Positions 46,310-56,788 of a stretch of DNA of 64,000 nucleotides are shown here, piece by piece. A program made the position numbers and the translations under genes. The notes under the pieces are model-generated. The model made no database searches. It saw nothing but the letters and a program-made list of their open reading frames with translations, and was not told the DNA's origin. How positions within the stretch are numbered: position 1 is the stretch's first letter; each line of letters opens with the position of its first letter. The stretch comes from JADJOY01 sp016713535 [NCBI: Deltaproteobacteria bacterium] (lineage in GTDB: Bacteria; JADJOY01): the NCBI GenBank assembly GCA_016713535.1, contig JADJOY010000003.1, positions 1 through 64,000 of the forward strand, read 5' to 3'.

Positions 46310-47467
46310 ATGTCCTTCCGGATCGGCATCGACACGGGGCTCTTTCCGGCCTCCGATCACGGCGGTCTCGCGGTCTATCGACGCGAGCTGGTGCGCGCGC
46401 TCGCCGACACGCCCGGCGACCATCGGCTGATCCTCTACGGTCATCGTCCGCCCGTTCCCGCCGGCGTCGCGGGCGACCGCGTCGAGGTACGCGACCTCGG
46501 CGAGGCACGCGCCGCGCGGGTGCCCGGCGCGTTCCGCCAGGTGCTCCTGCCGGCGGCGGCACGCCGCGATGCCCTGGACGTCGTGCACTTCCCGCTCGGC
46601 GGGGCGAGCCTCGGCCGCATCGCGCCGAGCGTGGTCAGCGTCCACGACCTGTTGTGTGTGCTCTCGCCGACGCTCGACTACCCCGTGGCGCTCCGCGGCC
46701 TAGGGTTCCGGCTGCGCAAGCGCTGGCACCGTCACGCGATCCCCGCGAGCCTCGCCCGCGCCGACCGGCTGCTCGCGTCGAGCGAGGCCACGCGCGACGA
46801 CCTGGTGCGGCTCCTCGGCGTCGCGCCCGAGCGCATTTCGGTGGCGCCGCTCGCCGCCGCGCCGACCTTTGCGACCCGGCCGTCGCGGCGCGAGATCGCG
46901 GCCTTCCTCGGCGCGCGCGGGCTGCCGCGCGACTACCTGCTCGCGCTCTCGTCGATCGATCCGCGCAAGAACGCGCACCGCGTGATCGACGCGTACGCGA
47001 AGCTGCCGTCCGGCTTGCGCGCGTCGCACGCGCTGGTGATCCTGCTCACCCAGGGCACCTACGCGCGAAGCCTGAAGGCGCGCGCCGACCGGCTCGGGAT
47101 CGGTTACCGGGTGGCGCTCGTGCCGCACCTCGACGAGCGCGAGCTACCGCTGCTCTACGCCGGCGCGGCGGCGCTCGCGTTCCCGTCGCTCTTCGAGGGC
47201 TTCGGCTTGCCGGTGCTCGAGGCCATGAGCCTCGCCGTACCGGTCGTGACGTCGCGCGTCGGTGGGCTGCCGGAGGTGGGGGGCGACGCGGTCGATTACG
47301 TCGACCCGCGCGACCCAGGGTCGATCGCCGCGGCTCTCGAACGCGTGCTCGCCGACTATCCGCACGCCGAGCTGATGCGCGAGGCCGGGGCCGCTCGCGC
47401 CGCTCGGTTCAGTTGGGAGCGCACCGCGGCGCTGACCCTCGACGCCTACCGGGCGGTGTGTACGTGA
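46310..47467 (+). CDS. Glycosyltransferase family 4 (GT-B fold)
   Basis: A 385-residue glycosyltransferase. The N-terminal domain has the glycine loop (SDHGGLAVYRRELVRAL) and VVSVHDLLCVLSPTLDYP. The C-terminal nucleotide-sugar domain has LALSSIDPRKN, VALVPHLDERELPLLYAGA, and the family EX7E motif in FPSLFEGFGLPVLEAMSLAVPVV. Such enzymes add mannose, glucose or similar sugars to exopolysaccharide or O-antigen precursors. Its stop overlaps the flippase gene, so the pair probably forms part of a surface polysaccharide pathway. Confidence 0.88.
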   Translation: MSFRIGIDTGLFPASDHGGLAVYRRELVRALADTPGDHRLILYGHRPPVPAGVAGDRVEVRDLGEARAARVPGAFRQVLLPAAARRDALDVVHFPLGGASLGRIAPSVVSVHDLLCVLSPTLDYPVALRGLGFRLRKRWHRHAIPASLARADRLLASSEATRDDLVRLLGVAPERISVAPLAAAPTFATRPSRREIAAFLGARGLPRDYLLALSSIDPRKNAHRVIDAYAKLPSGLRASHALVILLTQGTYARSLKARADRLGIGYRVALVPHLDERELPLLYAGAAALAFPSLFEGFGLPVLEAMSLAVPVVTSRVGGLPEVGGDAVDYVDPRDPGSIAAALERVLADYPHAELMREAGAARAARFSWERTAALTLDAYRAVCT

Positions 47468-48907
47468 GACGCGCGCGCGGGCCCGGTGTGGCCGCCAACG
47501 CGATCCTGCTGGTGACCGCCGGCACCACGGCGCGGCTCTTCTCGTTCGCGGGCTTCTGGATGCTGACCCACGTGCTGAGTCGCGCCGAGGTGGGGGTGAT
47601 CTCGCTCGCGCTCTCGGTCGGTGCCATGTGCTACGAGCCGCCCGACGGCGGGCTCGATCCGATGGTGGTGCGCGCGCTGAGCCGCGCCCACGGCCGCGAG
47701 GCTGCGCGCCTCGGCGCGGCTTTCGCGGCGAAGCTCATCTACGCCTCCGTCGCGGTGACGGTCGCGTTCGGGGCGCTGACGCTGCTCGTACCGGATGAAG
47801 CCTCGCGCCACACGGCTTTCCTGATCGTCGGCGGCTGGGTGGTGGGGAGCTTCGGGCGCACCCTGAGCGCGGTCTTCGCGGCGCGCGAGCGTTTCGTGTG
47901 GAAGGGCCTGCTCGACCTCGGCCGCTCGCTGGTGCTGGCCTTCGGCAGCCTGCTGGTGTGGGTCTTCCACGGGCCCTTGCTCGCAGCGGGCTGGGTGTAC
48001 GGGATGGGCGAGATCGCGCAGGGGCTCTTCACCGCCGCGATCCACCGGGTGCATTTCCGCGAGGTACGCGCGGCGTTCCATGGCCGGCTCGCGATCCGAC
48101 TCGCGCGGCAGGCGTGGCTGCCGGCGCTCTCGGCGCTCGCCGGGATGATCTACCTGGTTGGCGATCGCGTGGTGCTGTGGCGCTTCGCCGGGCGTGCCGA
48201 GGTCGGCGTTTACGAGGCCGTTTCGCGGATCCCGCTCGCGTTCGCGGTGTTGCCGGCCGCGCTCTCGAACGCAGCCTTTCCCGCGATCGCCGGTCGCGAC
48301 CGGGCACGGGCGAAGCGCATCTATCGCGAGGCGCTGGTGCTCCTGGTGACGCTCGCGGCCCACTCTCGCGGTGGGTGGCGCGGTGCTCGGCAACGCCGGA
48401 GTGGCGCTGCTCTATCCGGCCGACTACGCCGATGCGGCGCGCGGCTTCGCGCCCATCTGGATCGTCGCGGGTGCAGTGATCTTCGTCTCGTACGTGCCCA
48501 ACGCGGCGCTCCTGGCGCTCGGCCGGACCACCGAGCTGTCACGGATCACCGCCGCGCTCGCCGCTGGAAACATCCTGCTCAACCTGCTGGTCGATCCGTT
48601 CTTCGGCACGACCGGCGCCGCGAGCGTGATGCTGCTGACCCAGCTCGTCGGGCTGGTCGCCTACGCGCGCGGGGCTGGGCGCGAGCTCGGCGTGGCGGGC
48701 CCGTGGACCGTGCTCTCACCGGCGATCGTGATCGCGAGCGCGCTCAGCGGCGCGGCGGCGTGGTGGACACCGGGCCACGTGCTGGTCCGCGCCGCCGCGG
48801 GCGTGATCGTCTACGCGGGCGCCCTGGTCCTTCTGCGTGCCTGGCCGAGCGAGGCGATCGCGGCGTTGCGCGAGGCCGCGCATGGCGACGCACCGGCCGC
48901 AGCTTGA
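47464..48907 (+). CDS. Wzx-like polysaccharide flippase (MOP superfamily), frame broken
   Basis: A polytopic membrane protein of about 480 residues in two frames. The first part, from a GTG at 47464 overlapping the glycosyltransferase stop, contains helices such as TARLFSFAGFWMLTHVLSRA and ALSVGAMCYEPPDGGLDPMV, typical of polysaccharide flippases. The frame breaks at about 48355-48362 (after VLLVTLAA). The second frame continues GGAVLGNAGVALLYPADYAD and further helices to 48907. A one-base indel explains it. The protein would translocate lipid-linked oligosaccharides across the inner membrane. Confidence 0.82.
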
Positions 48908-49008
48908 CCGCCTGGGGAGGGGCGCAGCGTCCTGGCGGGCTGGGCGACGGGGTCGCTGCGGCATCGGGATGTGGCCGAGCGCCGACGCCGAGTCAGAGCT
49001 CGGGATGA

Positions 49009-50347
49009 TCACGACTTGCGGCGCCGCCTCAGTGCGAACAACGTGAGGCCGGCGAGCGGCGCCGCGGCACTCGATGACGAACCGCGGTTGATGTTGCAGC
49101 CGCCGCCCGAGCCTTCGTCGACCACGCCGCAGGTGGTGGGCGCCGACGCCGGGAGGAGGTCGCCGAGGTACGGGTTGAAGAGGTACTCGCAGTACCCGGC
49201 GGAGTGCTCGGCGGCGAAGTCGTAAAGGACGGCGGTGGAGTAGGCGGGATCGAAGAGCCAGTCGCCGCCCACGGGCACGCCGGGCACGTTCGCGAAGCCC
49301 CACGGTGGCACACCGCCGCCGCCCCCCTCGTGGCCCGCGAACTCGCCGCCCAGGCGAATGTCCGCCGCTCCCCGCAGCACGAAGTCGTTCGAAGCGTCGG
49401 TGTCGGTGTTCCGCCCCGGCGCATAGGCGAAGGCCGAGTCCCACAGCCGAGGCTGGCCCGCGTCACCCTCGATCGCACGCCGCAGCGGCCACAGCTCGTC
49501 GACGCCCGAGAGCAGCCCGTACGCGACGACCTGCCCCGGCACGCCGCTCTCGATGATCGTGTGGTCGGGCTCGCCCGCGAGCGCAGGGCTGCCGGCTGGA
49601 GCCACCCGGTAGATCACCTTGTCGGTGCCACCGGCGGCGTTGCACTCGACGCTGTTCAGGAAGCCGATCGGGCGCTGCTGCTCGGCGCAGCTCGCGGGCC
49701 CGTGCCCTTGCGGCTCGAGGTAGACGCGCAGGTGCGAGAAGGCCTCGGAGAAGGTCTCCGAGAAGGCGCCGGCGGCGTCCTCGAACTGGACGCCGTAGGG
49801 CCGGTACTGGGTGGTGGGGAAGGCGGTCCCGCGGGTGATGTCGGTGCGATCGGTGTACGCGTTGAGATACCCGTGGGCGTTGATGTCGGTGACCAGGAAG
49901 CGCCCGAACGCGGTGCCGTCCTTCTCGGCCACGATGCGCTGGTTCTCCATGTCGTTCTCGTGGTCGGTGCCGCCGAACGAGTTCAGTCCTCGGGGTGGAA
50001 GTACGAGTACTCGATCCAGTAGTGGGTCGCGGTCTCCACCACGTCGAAGTACACGAAGGCGCGCAGCGGAAACGCCTTCGACTCCATGTTCTCGGTGTTG
50101 TCGTGGAGTCCCAGTTGCCGTCGAAGTCGACGTTGGTGAGGAAATCGCGGCGGAAGTTGTCGAGGTCGTCGTCCAGACCGTCGGCCACATCCTGGTAGAT
50201 CACCGGCGCGTAGTGAGTCGCGAGCTCGCGGTCGGTGATTCCGCTCGACAGCAGGTGATCCGCGCGCGCGGCGCTCGCGGCGAGCAACACGGCGCCGAAC
50301 GCCCGAGCCAGCGTGCGCGAAGCGCGAGACGATGAGCCGATCGGCAT
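49009..50347 (-). CDS. Secreted hypothetical with MYXO-CTERM-like tail, frame broken twice
   Basis: Three frames join into one exported protein of about 445 residues. The first (ATG 50347) has a signal peptide (LARAFGAVLLAASAARA) and THYAPVIYQDVADG, DFLTNVDFDGNWD. At about 50106-50110 it shifts to HDNTENMESKAFPLRAFVYF and THYWIEYSYFHPED. At about 49983-49986 one G seems missing (TGG read as TGA) and the third frame gives NSFGGTDHENDMENQRIV. The C-terminus is GGGCNINRGSSSSAAAPLAG then a hydrophobic stretch and RRRRKS, resembling the MYXO-CTERM surface-sorting tail. The HYAP...HENDME segment faintly recalls Vps62-like proteins; function is unknown. Confidence 0.72.
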
Positions 50348-50527
50348 GGAGGCGCTCCCAGGAGCCCGAGGCGGGCCCGTGACGCCGATGTTACGGACCG
50401 GCTCGAGCCGCGGTCAAAGCGTCCGCCCCGGAGGGGATGCGTGACGAATGGCCGTGGCCGGATCGTGCTAAACCTCCGCGATGTGGGAACGATCTCGTTC
50501 CGTAGGCCGTGGCGCGGGATCCCCGCC

Positions 50528-51112
50528 ATGAACGTGCGCGGGTGCCGGCTCGCCGCGCTCGTCGTGGTCGGGCTCCTGACCGGGTGCGCGACCGCGTCGT
50601 CGGTCGGCGAGTCCGTGCAAGGGCTCTTCGCGCCGAGCCCGACCCTACCGCCGTCGTCGTCCGAGCGGGGCGCCGCCACCGCGCCGGACCCCAGCGTCTC
50701 TCCGCGTACCGGGTACGCCGCGAAGGCCAGGGTCGCCGTCCGGCGCCGTGCCGCCGCAGAGGCCGAGGTGGTGGGCGAGCTCGCCCGCGGCGAGGCGGTG
50801 CGGCGCTATCAAACCGTCGCGGGCTACGTGTTCGTCACCACCGACGCGCCCGCGCGCGCAGGCTGGGTGCACGAGCGCGAGCTGACCGAGCGGCGCCCAG
50901 CGTCCGGCGCGAGCAAGGCCGCACCGCGGCCGCGGCCGGGCGCACCGGTTCCCCACCCGCCACCGTGCCAGCAGCTAAAGCCACCGCACCCTCCCACCGG
51001 ACGCCCCGGCTCGGCGATGCCCGCCAGTGAGGCCGGCACGCAGCCGACGACGGATCCCGCTCCCGAGCCGCCGGTCAAGCCGCGCGAGCGCTCGGTGTTC
51101 GATCCGTACTGA
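50528..51112 (+). CDS. Small lipoprotein with an SH3-like domain
   Basis: A 194-residue protein. I chose the ATG at 50528 because it opens a lipoprotein signal peptide (LAALVVVGLLTGC). After a Ser/Pro-rich linker, residues about 65-120 resemble a bacterial SH3 fold (AKARVAVRRRAAAEAEVVGE, LARGEAVRRYQTVAGYVFVT, GWVHERELTE). The C-terminal third is proline-rich and disordered. SH3b lipoproteins often bind peptidoglycan or partner proteins in the envelope. A specific role cannot be given. It is 24 bases upstream of a DUF389 gene. Confidence 0.72.
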   Translation: MNVRGCRLAALVVVGLLTGCATASSVGESVQGLFAPSPTLPPSSSERGAATAPDPSVSPRTGYAAKARVAVRRRAAAEAEVVGELARGEAVRRYQTVAGYVFVTTDAPARAGWVHERELTERRPASGASKAAPRPRPGAPVPHPPPCQQLKPPHPPTGRPGSAMPASEAGTQPTTDPAPEPPVKPRERSVFDPY

Positions 51113-51136
51113 ACGCCGCGCCTGCGCGAGCGTGAC

Positions 51137-52837
51137 ATGACGGACACCGAGCGGCCTGCCGACGAGCAGCATCGCCCCGCTCGGCTGAGGGGCTTCTCCG
51201 AGGGGTGGGTCGGCGCCATCCACGGGCTCGCGCGCGTCTCGCCCGAGCGCCGGGCGTCGGTCCTCGACGACATCCTCCAGGGCTCCCAGCCGACGCTCAC
51301 GTATTACGCGCTCCTCGGGATCTCCGAGCTCATCGCCGGCCTCGCGCTGATCCTGAACAGCGACGCGACCCTGATCGGCGCGAACATCGTGGCGCCGCTC
51401 ATGACGCCGATCTTCGGGATCGCGCTCGGCCTCGCGCGCGCCGATCTCAAGCTGCTGCGCACCGCGCTGGTCGCCGAGTTCGGGGGCGCCGTCGTGGGCA
51501 TCGTGTTGTGCTTCGCCCTCGGTCTGCTGCCCTTCGCGCAGGACGTCACCCCGGCGCTGCTCGCGCAGACGCGTCCCACCCTCATCGACCTCTTCGTGGC
51601 CGCGCTCGCCGGCACCGCCGGCGCGCTGGCGATGATCGACGATCGCATCAGCCCGGCGTTGCCGGGGGTGGCGATCGCGACCGCCCTCAACCCGCCGATC
51701 GCGGCGATCGGACTGAGTCTGGCGCTCGGCGCCTACCAGGGCGCGTGGGGCGCCTTCCTGCTCTTCTTCGCGAACGTGCTCGCGATCCTCGCGGTCGCTG
51801 GCGTCACGTTCGTGATCGCCGGGTTCGTGACGCGCCAGGAGATCGGCTCGCTTCGCGACCTCGCGCGGCGCTTCGCCGTCGCCGCGGTGGGCCTCCTGGT
51901 GATGACCGTCCTGCTCACCGGCCACCTCAGGACGATGGTGCGCGACCTGCGGACCCAACGCGTGCTCGGCGACGTGCTGAACCGCGAGCTGGCGAAGCGG
52001 CCGAGCACGGCGCTCGCGAGCCTCGAGTTCGACGTGCACCGCGACGGTGTCGAGGTGCTGTCGGTGGTGCGGACGCCGCGGGTGATCGAGCCGCCCGAGG
52101 TGCAGCGCATGCAGGACGCGCTTGCCGAGCGCCTCGGCGTCTCGGTGCGACTCTTCGTGCGGTGTGCCTTCACGACCGACGTCGCGGCGACCGGCTCGAC
52201 CAGCCTGCGGCCGTACCTCGGCCTCGACGGCAAGGTCTCGGAGGCGCCGATCGCGCCCGAGATGCGGCTGCTACAGGTCGCCGAGCAGGTGGCCCGCGAG
52301 GTCGCCGCGGCCCGACCCGAGATCGTGCTCCTCAACACCGACCTCGCCCAGACACCCGCCGGGCCGGTCTTCGTGGTCTCGGTCGAGACCCCGAGGAACC
52401 CCGAGCCCGAAAGCGTCGCGCGCTTCGAGACCCACCTGCGCGAGCGGCTGACGCACGAGACGCTGCGCGTGGTGGTGCGTCGCGTCGAGTCGGTCGACAT
52501 CACCTCGAAGGGGCGCATCCTCTTCGGCGCGGCGCACTTCGGCGACCGCACCGTCGAGGAGCAGGAGCAGGCGGCGCGCGTGGAGGCCGCGGTGCGCGAC
52601 GGGCTCGGCAAGCTCCCCGACGTGTTCGCCACCGCGGTCGACGCCGTGCGCGGCGACCGCGGCTGGGTGGTCCGTGCCGAGGTCGTGGGCCCGCGCGTGC
52701 CGAGCCCCAAGGACGTCCGGTCGGTCGAGGCGAGCGCCCGTGGGGCGAGCGGCGAGGTGGTGAGCGTGTCGCTCCTGGCGCGCGCCGAGGTGGTCGTCGA
52801 CGCGGGCGGATACGGCGCGCGCGGCGAGTCGCACTGA
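51137..52837 (+). CDS. DUF389 membrane protein
   Basis: A 566-residue protein. After a short soluble N-terminus, residues about 55-260 hold six to eight membrane helices with the DUF389 core (YYALLGISELIAGLALILNS, GANIVAPLMTPIFGIALGLA, GVAIATALNPPIAAIGL). The long C-terminal cytoplasmic part (about 270-560) contains repeated beta-alpha modules of about 90 residues (LASLEFDVHRDGVEVLSVV, VRLFVRCAFTTDVAATG, RILFGAAHFGDRTVEEQEQA). The biochemical function of the family is unsettled. Follows the SH3-like lipoprotein on the same strand. Confidence 0.85.
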   Translation: MTDTERPADEQHRPARLRGFSEGWVGAIHGLARVSPERRASVLDDILQGSQPTLTYYALLGISELIAGLALILNSDATLIGANIVAPLMTPIFGIALGLARADLKLLRTALVAEFGGAVVGIVLCFALGLLPFAQDVTPALLAQTRPTLIDLFVAALAGTAGALAMIDDRISPALPGVAIATALNPPIAAIGLSLALGAYQGAWGAFLLFFANVLAILAVAGVTFVIAGFVTRQEIGSLRDLARRFAVAAVGLLVMTVLLTGHLRTMVRDLRTQRVLGDVLNRELAKRPSTALASLEFDVHRDGVEVLSVVRTPRVIEPPEVQRMQDALAERLGVSVRLFVRCAFTTDVAATGSTSLRPYLGLDGKVSEAPIAPEMRLLQVAEQVAREVAAARPEIVLLNTDLAQTPAGPVFVVSVETPRNPEPESVARFETHLRERLTHETLRVVVRRVESVDITSKGRILFGAAHFGDRTVEEQEQAARVEAAVRDGLGKLPDVFATAVDAVRGDRGWVVRAEVVGPRVPSPKDVRSVEASARGASGEVVSVSLLARAEVVVDAGGYGARGESH

Positions 52838-52868
52838 GCTGCGGGCCGGGGGCGCGATCCTGCGCGCG

Positions 52869-53276
52869 TCACGCCGGCGCGAAGCGCGTCTCGAGGTCGT
52901 TCAAGAGCTCACGGTCGGCGGGCGGGAACTCGAGCGAGCGAAGGTCGCCGCGCTCGATCCAGCGGTGATCCGCCACACCCAGGTGGCGCGCCTCGCCGCT
53001 CCGCCAGCGGCAGTCGAAGAAGAAGAGTCGCACCGTCTTCTCGGGGTACGCGTGCACCAGCTCCTGGCGCAGCTCGCCGACCTCGATCACGAGGTCGAGC
53101 TCTTCGCGCACCTCGCGCAGCAGCGCCGCTTCGGCGCTCTCGCCCGCCTCGATCTTGCCGCCCGGGAACTCCCAGGTGCCGGCGAGGTGAGCGCCCGCCG
53201 GACGCTGGGTGACGAGCAAGCGCCCGTCGCGCCACACCAGCGCGGCGACGACGTCGATCACCCGGCCTCGTGGCAC
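52869..53276 (-). CDS. MutT-like Nudix hydrolase
   Basis: A 135-residue Nudix enzyme of the MutT type. The full Nudix box is present (GGKIEAGESAEAALL then REVREELDL), preceded by LLVTQRPAGAHLAGTWEFPG. Such enzymes clear 8-oxo-dGTP to prevent mutations, though some family members act on other nucleotides. The GTG at 53276 is preferred because AGGAGG lies five bases upstream (53282-53287). The frame is open to 53384 but would then overlap the M16 gene. It is translated just after the M16 protease on the same strand (16-base gap). Confidence 0.88.
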   Translation of the reverse strand: MPRGRVIDVVAALVWRDGRLLVTQRPAGAHLAGTWEFPGGKIEAGESAEAALLREVREELDLVIEVGELRQELVHAYPEKTVRLFFFDCRWRSGEARHLGVADHRWIERGDLRSLEFPPADRELLNDLETRFAPA

Positions 53277-53292
53277 CCGCACCTCCTCGCGC

Positions 53293-54936
53293 TCACGCCG
53301 CGAGCGAAGAGGACGAGCCCGAGCCGGGCGTCTCCGGGTGGGTCGATCCCGCGCCAGGCGTGACCGTCGCGCCGGAGCCGCCACCGGCGGCCGCCGTCTT
53401 CGGCACGTCCAGCGCGCGGCGCAGACCCCGTACGCGCCGCAGCGTCGCGAGCTGGAGCAGCACCAGCACCGCGAACCCCGCCGGCACCGCCCACGCCACG
53501 AGGCGGGCGAGCCACGTCGGCTCGGGCTCTGGACCCGGTGGGGTGGCGGAGCGCGCGTCGATCCGGAGCTCTTCCACCCCCCAGCGATCGGCGACGCGCT
53601 TCAGGTCCTTGCGCGACACGCGCTTGAGCGGCTCGACCGGGTCGACAGGCAGCTCGTTCGGCTCCAGCACGCCGGCCATCCAAGCCAGGTGGTTGGCGAG
53701 GTCCTCGCCGCTCAGGTGCTCGCGGAGGAATCGGTTGGCCACCCGGTTGCGCGCCTCGAGCACCTCCTCGGGCGCGATCTCGCCGCTCGCCACCCGCGTG
53801 AGCTCGGCGTCGAACGCGTCGGCCATGGCGCCGAAATCGTTCTCGTCGGCGGAGGCGTAGAGGTAGAGCATTCCCTCGTGGCGGTTGGGCGTGAAGTACA
53901 CGTAGGGCGCGTAGCTCATGCCGCCGTGGACGCGGATGCGGTCGTAGAGACGAATCTCGAGCAGCTCCTGAAGCACCCACAGCGCGTAGTAGTCGGGGTC
54001 GCGAGCGCCGGCGGCCACCATGCCGTGGAGCAAGGCGCCGGTGTGGTCGAGGTCCTCGGTCTGGATCGGACCCGGGTTGCGCTCCGGGCGGCGGGTACGC
54101 GGGGGGAGCGCGGCCCGTCCACGTGAGCTGACCGACCGTCTTCTCGATCGCGCCGCGGATCTCCTCGGCCGGGCGATCGGCGAGAACGACCAGCACCAGC
54201 GCGGGCGGGCGGTAGTGCGCCTGGTAGAAGTTACGGAGCTGGCGGGCGGTGAGCTGGTCCACCGATTCGGGGTTCCGCCCTCCGGGCGCGCGATCGCCTG
54301 GTCGCCGTAGAGCTGACCGCGGACGCCGAGGAGGAGCTGATCGTCCTGCTTTTCGGCGAGCTCGCGGGCGACGATCTGACGCTCGAGCTCGATCTGCTCG
54401 GGTGTGAACGATGCGCCGGCGAGCGAGCGCGCCACCAGCTCGAGGGCCGGCTCGAGGTCGGCGGCGAACGAGTCCACCACCGCATAGGTCATGTCGACGG
54501 TGGTGAACGCGTTGTAGTACGCGCCGTTGGCCTCGAGCTTCTGGATCAGCCCGTGGATCGCCGGGTCGGTCTCGCGATCGAACAAGACGTGCTCGACGAA
54601 GTGCGCGACCCCGTTGGCGTTGTCCGGCTCGACGGCGGAGCCAGCCTGGACCACGAAGCGCACGTGCGCCTCGCCGCTTCCGGGCGTGCGCTGAACCCAC
54701 AGCCTGAGCCCGTTGGGGAGCGTCGAGGCCTCGACCTCGACGAGGCGCGGCCCCGCCGCCGCGACCGACGCCGGCGGAGCCGGGACGAGGGGTGGCGCGA
54801 CCTCGGCGTGGGCTGCGGTGACGCTGCCGCCCAGCGCCAGGCCGACGGCTACGAGCCAGGCCCCCCCGCGCCGGCGAGCGGGCGAGCGCACGGCGGCGCG
54901 CGGGCTCGAGGGGGTGGGGGGGCTGGTGAGGAACAC
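53293..54936 (-). CDS. M16 family zinc peptidase with C-terminal membrane anchor, internal frame breaks
   Basis: About 547 residues. After a signal peptide (LVAVGLALGGSVTAAHA) comes the inverted zinc motif HFVEH (112-116) with the downstream Glu in ELERQIVARELAEKQ. The frame departs at about 54275-54280 and returns in a run of six G at about 54101-54106. In between, a second frame carries the expected NPESVDQLTARQLRNFYQAH and PPALVLVVLADRPAEEI. The rest is in the first frame and ends with a helix (LARLVAWAVPAGFAVLVLLQ) and a Gly/Ser-rich tail. Compensating single-base errors are likely. Secreted M16 peptidases degrade peptides or signal sequences in the periplasm. Confidence 0.85.
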   Translation of the reverse strand: MFLTSPPTPSSPRAAVRSPARRRGGAWLVAVGLALGGSVTAAHAEVAPPLVPAPPASVAAAGPRLVEVEASTLPNGLRLWVQRTPGSGEAHVRFVVQAGSAVEPDNANGVAHFVEHVLFDRETDPAIHGLIQKLEANGAYYNAFTTVDMTYAVVDSFAADLEPALELVARSLAGASFTPEQIELERQIVARELAEKQDDQLLLGVRGQLYGDQAIARPEGGTPNRWTSSPPASSVTSTRRTTARPRWCWSFSPIARPRRSAARSRRRSVSSRGRAALPPRTRRPERNPGPIQTEDLDHTGALLHGMVAAGARDPDYYALWVLQELLEIRLYDRIRVHGGMSYAPYVYFTPNRHEGMLYLYASADENDFGAMADAFDAELTRVASGEIAPEEVLEARNRVANRFLREHLSGEDLANHLAWMAGVLEPNELPVDPVEPLKRVSRKDLKRVADRWGVEELRIDARSATPPGPEPEPTWLARLVAWAVPAGFAVLVLLQLATLRRVRGLRRALDVPKTAAAGGGSGATVTPGAGSTHPETPGSGSSSSLAA

Positions 54937-55055
54937 GGGGAAACGCCGACGGGCCGCGCAGCATAGCTTGCCCCCTCGCCGATGCTAGTGCCCCTCGGGT
55001 AGCTTCGCCGCGGGTCCGGCGACGGCGCGCGTGCGGCGCCGGGCGAGGTGAATCG

Positions 55056-56788
55056 ATGCGTTTGCGCGTGGCTCGCCCAGGTCAACACCACGGTAGGCGC
55101 CCTGGAGGCGAACCGGCGACGCATCGCCGCGGCGCTCGGCGAGGCGCGCGCCGCGGGCGCCGAGCTGGTGGTGTTCCCGGAGCTGGCGCTCACCGGCTAC
55201 CCGCCGGAGGACCTGGTCCTTCGCACCGATTTCCTCGCCGCGGCGCGGGCCAGCCTCGATCGGCTGGCGGCCGAGACCGGCGGGCTCACGGCGATCGTCG
55301 GCACGGCGCTCCTCGAGGACGACGTGTTCAATGCCGCCGCGATCGTGTCGGACGGCGCGGTGCGGGGCTTCGCGCGCAAGGTGAAACTCCCCAACTACGG
55401 CGTGTTCGACGAGGAGCGCTACTTCGCGCCCGGCGAGGCGCCCACGGTCGTCACCCTCGGCCAGCTCCCGATCGGCGTCAGCATCTGCGAGGACATCTGG
55501 GTGCCCGACGGGCCGCTCGTGCCGCAGGTGCGCACCGGTAACGCGCTGCTCGCGGTCAACATCTCGGCGTCGCCCTACCACCGTGGCAAGGAGCACGTGC
55601 GCCGCACCATGCTCGCCGCGCGCGCCGCAGACCACAGCGTGCCGCTGGTGTTCGTGAACCTGGTGGGGGGCCAGGACGAGCTGGTGTTCGACGGCGGAAG
55701 CGCCGTGTTCGACGAGCAGGGGCGGGTCGTCGCCTCGGCCGCGATGTTCGCCGAGGATCTGCTGGTCGTGGACATCGACCTCGCCCGGGCGCGGGGACGG
55801 CGCCTACGCGAGCCCATGGCGCGCCGCACCTGGCTGCACGTGCCCGAGGCGCCGGTGAACGTGGTGGCGGTGCCGCGCCCCGCGGCACCCGCGGGGGCGC
55901 TCGCGGCGGCGGCGGCGAGGCTCGCGCCGGATCTCGCCGAGCTCGAGGTGGTGTGGCGCGCGCTGGTGCTCGGGCTCGCCGACTACGTGCGCAAGAACGG
56001 CTTCCAGACCGTGCTGGTCGGGCTCTCGGGCGGGATCGACTCGGCGCTCACCGCGGCGATCGCCGTCGAGGCTCTCGGCGCGGAGCGCGTCCACGCGGTC
56101 ACGATGCCGTCGCGGTTCTCCTCGGAGGGCACCTTCAACGACGCCCTCGAGGTCGCGAAGCTCCTCGGCATCGCGTGCCCGACCATCCCCATCGAGCCGC
56201 TCGTCGGGCAGTTCGCCACCGCGCTGGCGGCGCTGTTCGCGGGCCGGACGGCCGACGTCACCGAGGAGAATCTGCAGGCGCGCATCCGCGGCACGCTCTT
56301 GATGGCGCTCTCGAACAAGTTCGGGCACCTGCTGCTCACCACCGGCAACAAGAGCGAAAACGCCATGGGTTATTGCACCCTCTACGGCGACATGGCGGGT
56401 GGCTTCGCGGTGCTCAAGGACATCCCCAAGACGCTGGTGTTCGCGCTCTCGCGGCACCGCAATCTGCGTGGGCCCGGCAAGGTGATCCCCGAGTCGGTGA
56501 TCGAGCGACCACCCACCGCCGAGCTCCGCGAGAATCAGAAGGACGAGGACTCGTTGCCGCCCTACGCGGTCCTCGACCAGATCCTCGCCGGATACGTGGA
56601 GGAGGACCGCTCGATCTCCGAGATCGCGGCGCGCGGGCTCGACATCGAGCTGGTGCGCAGGGTCGCGCGCACCGTCGATCGCAACGGAATACAAGCGCCG
56701 CCAGGGACCGCCGGGGATCCGCATCACGCCCAAGGCCTTCGGCAAGGACCGGCGGATGCCGATCACCAACGGCTGGGATCGCGGGTGA
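55056..56788 (+). CDS. nadE: Glutamine-dependent NAD(+) synthetase, two frame breaks
   Basis: The last step of NAD synthesis. An N-terminal nitrilase-type glutaminase domain (catalytic Glu in [14 protein letters not shown], Lys in [16 protein letters not shown], Cys in SICEDIWVP) is joined to an ATP-pyrophosphatase synthetase domain ([32 protein letters not shown]). The ATG at 55056 has GAGGTG upstream and reads MRLRVA; one base seems missing at about 55071, after which the family start LAQVNTTVG resumes. At about 56687 an extra G shifts the C-terminus; the correct frame ([20 protein letters not shown], ending TNGWDRG) stops at 56788. An apparent fusion with the next gene is an artefact of this shift. 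Confidence 0.92.
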
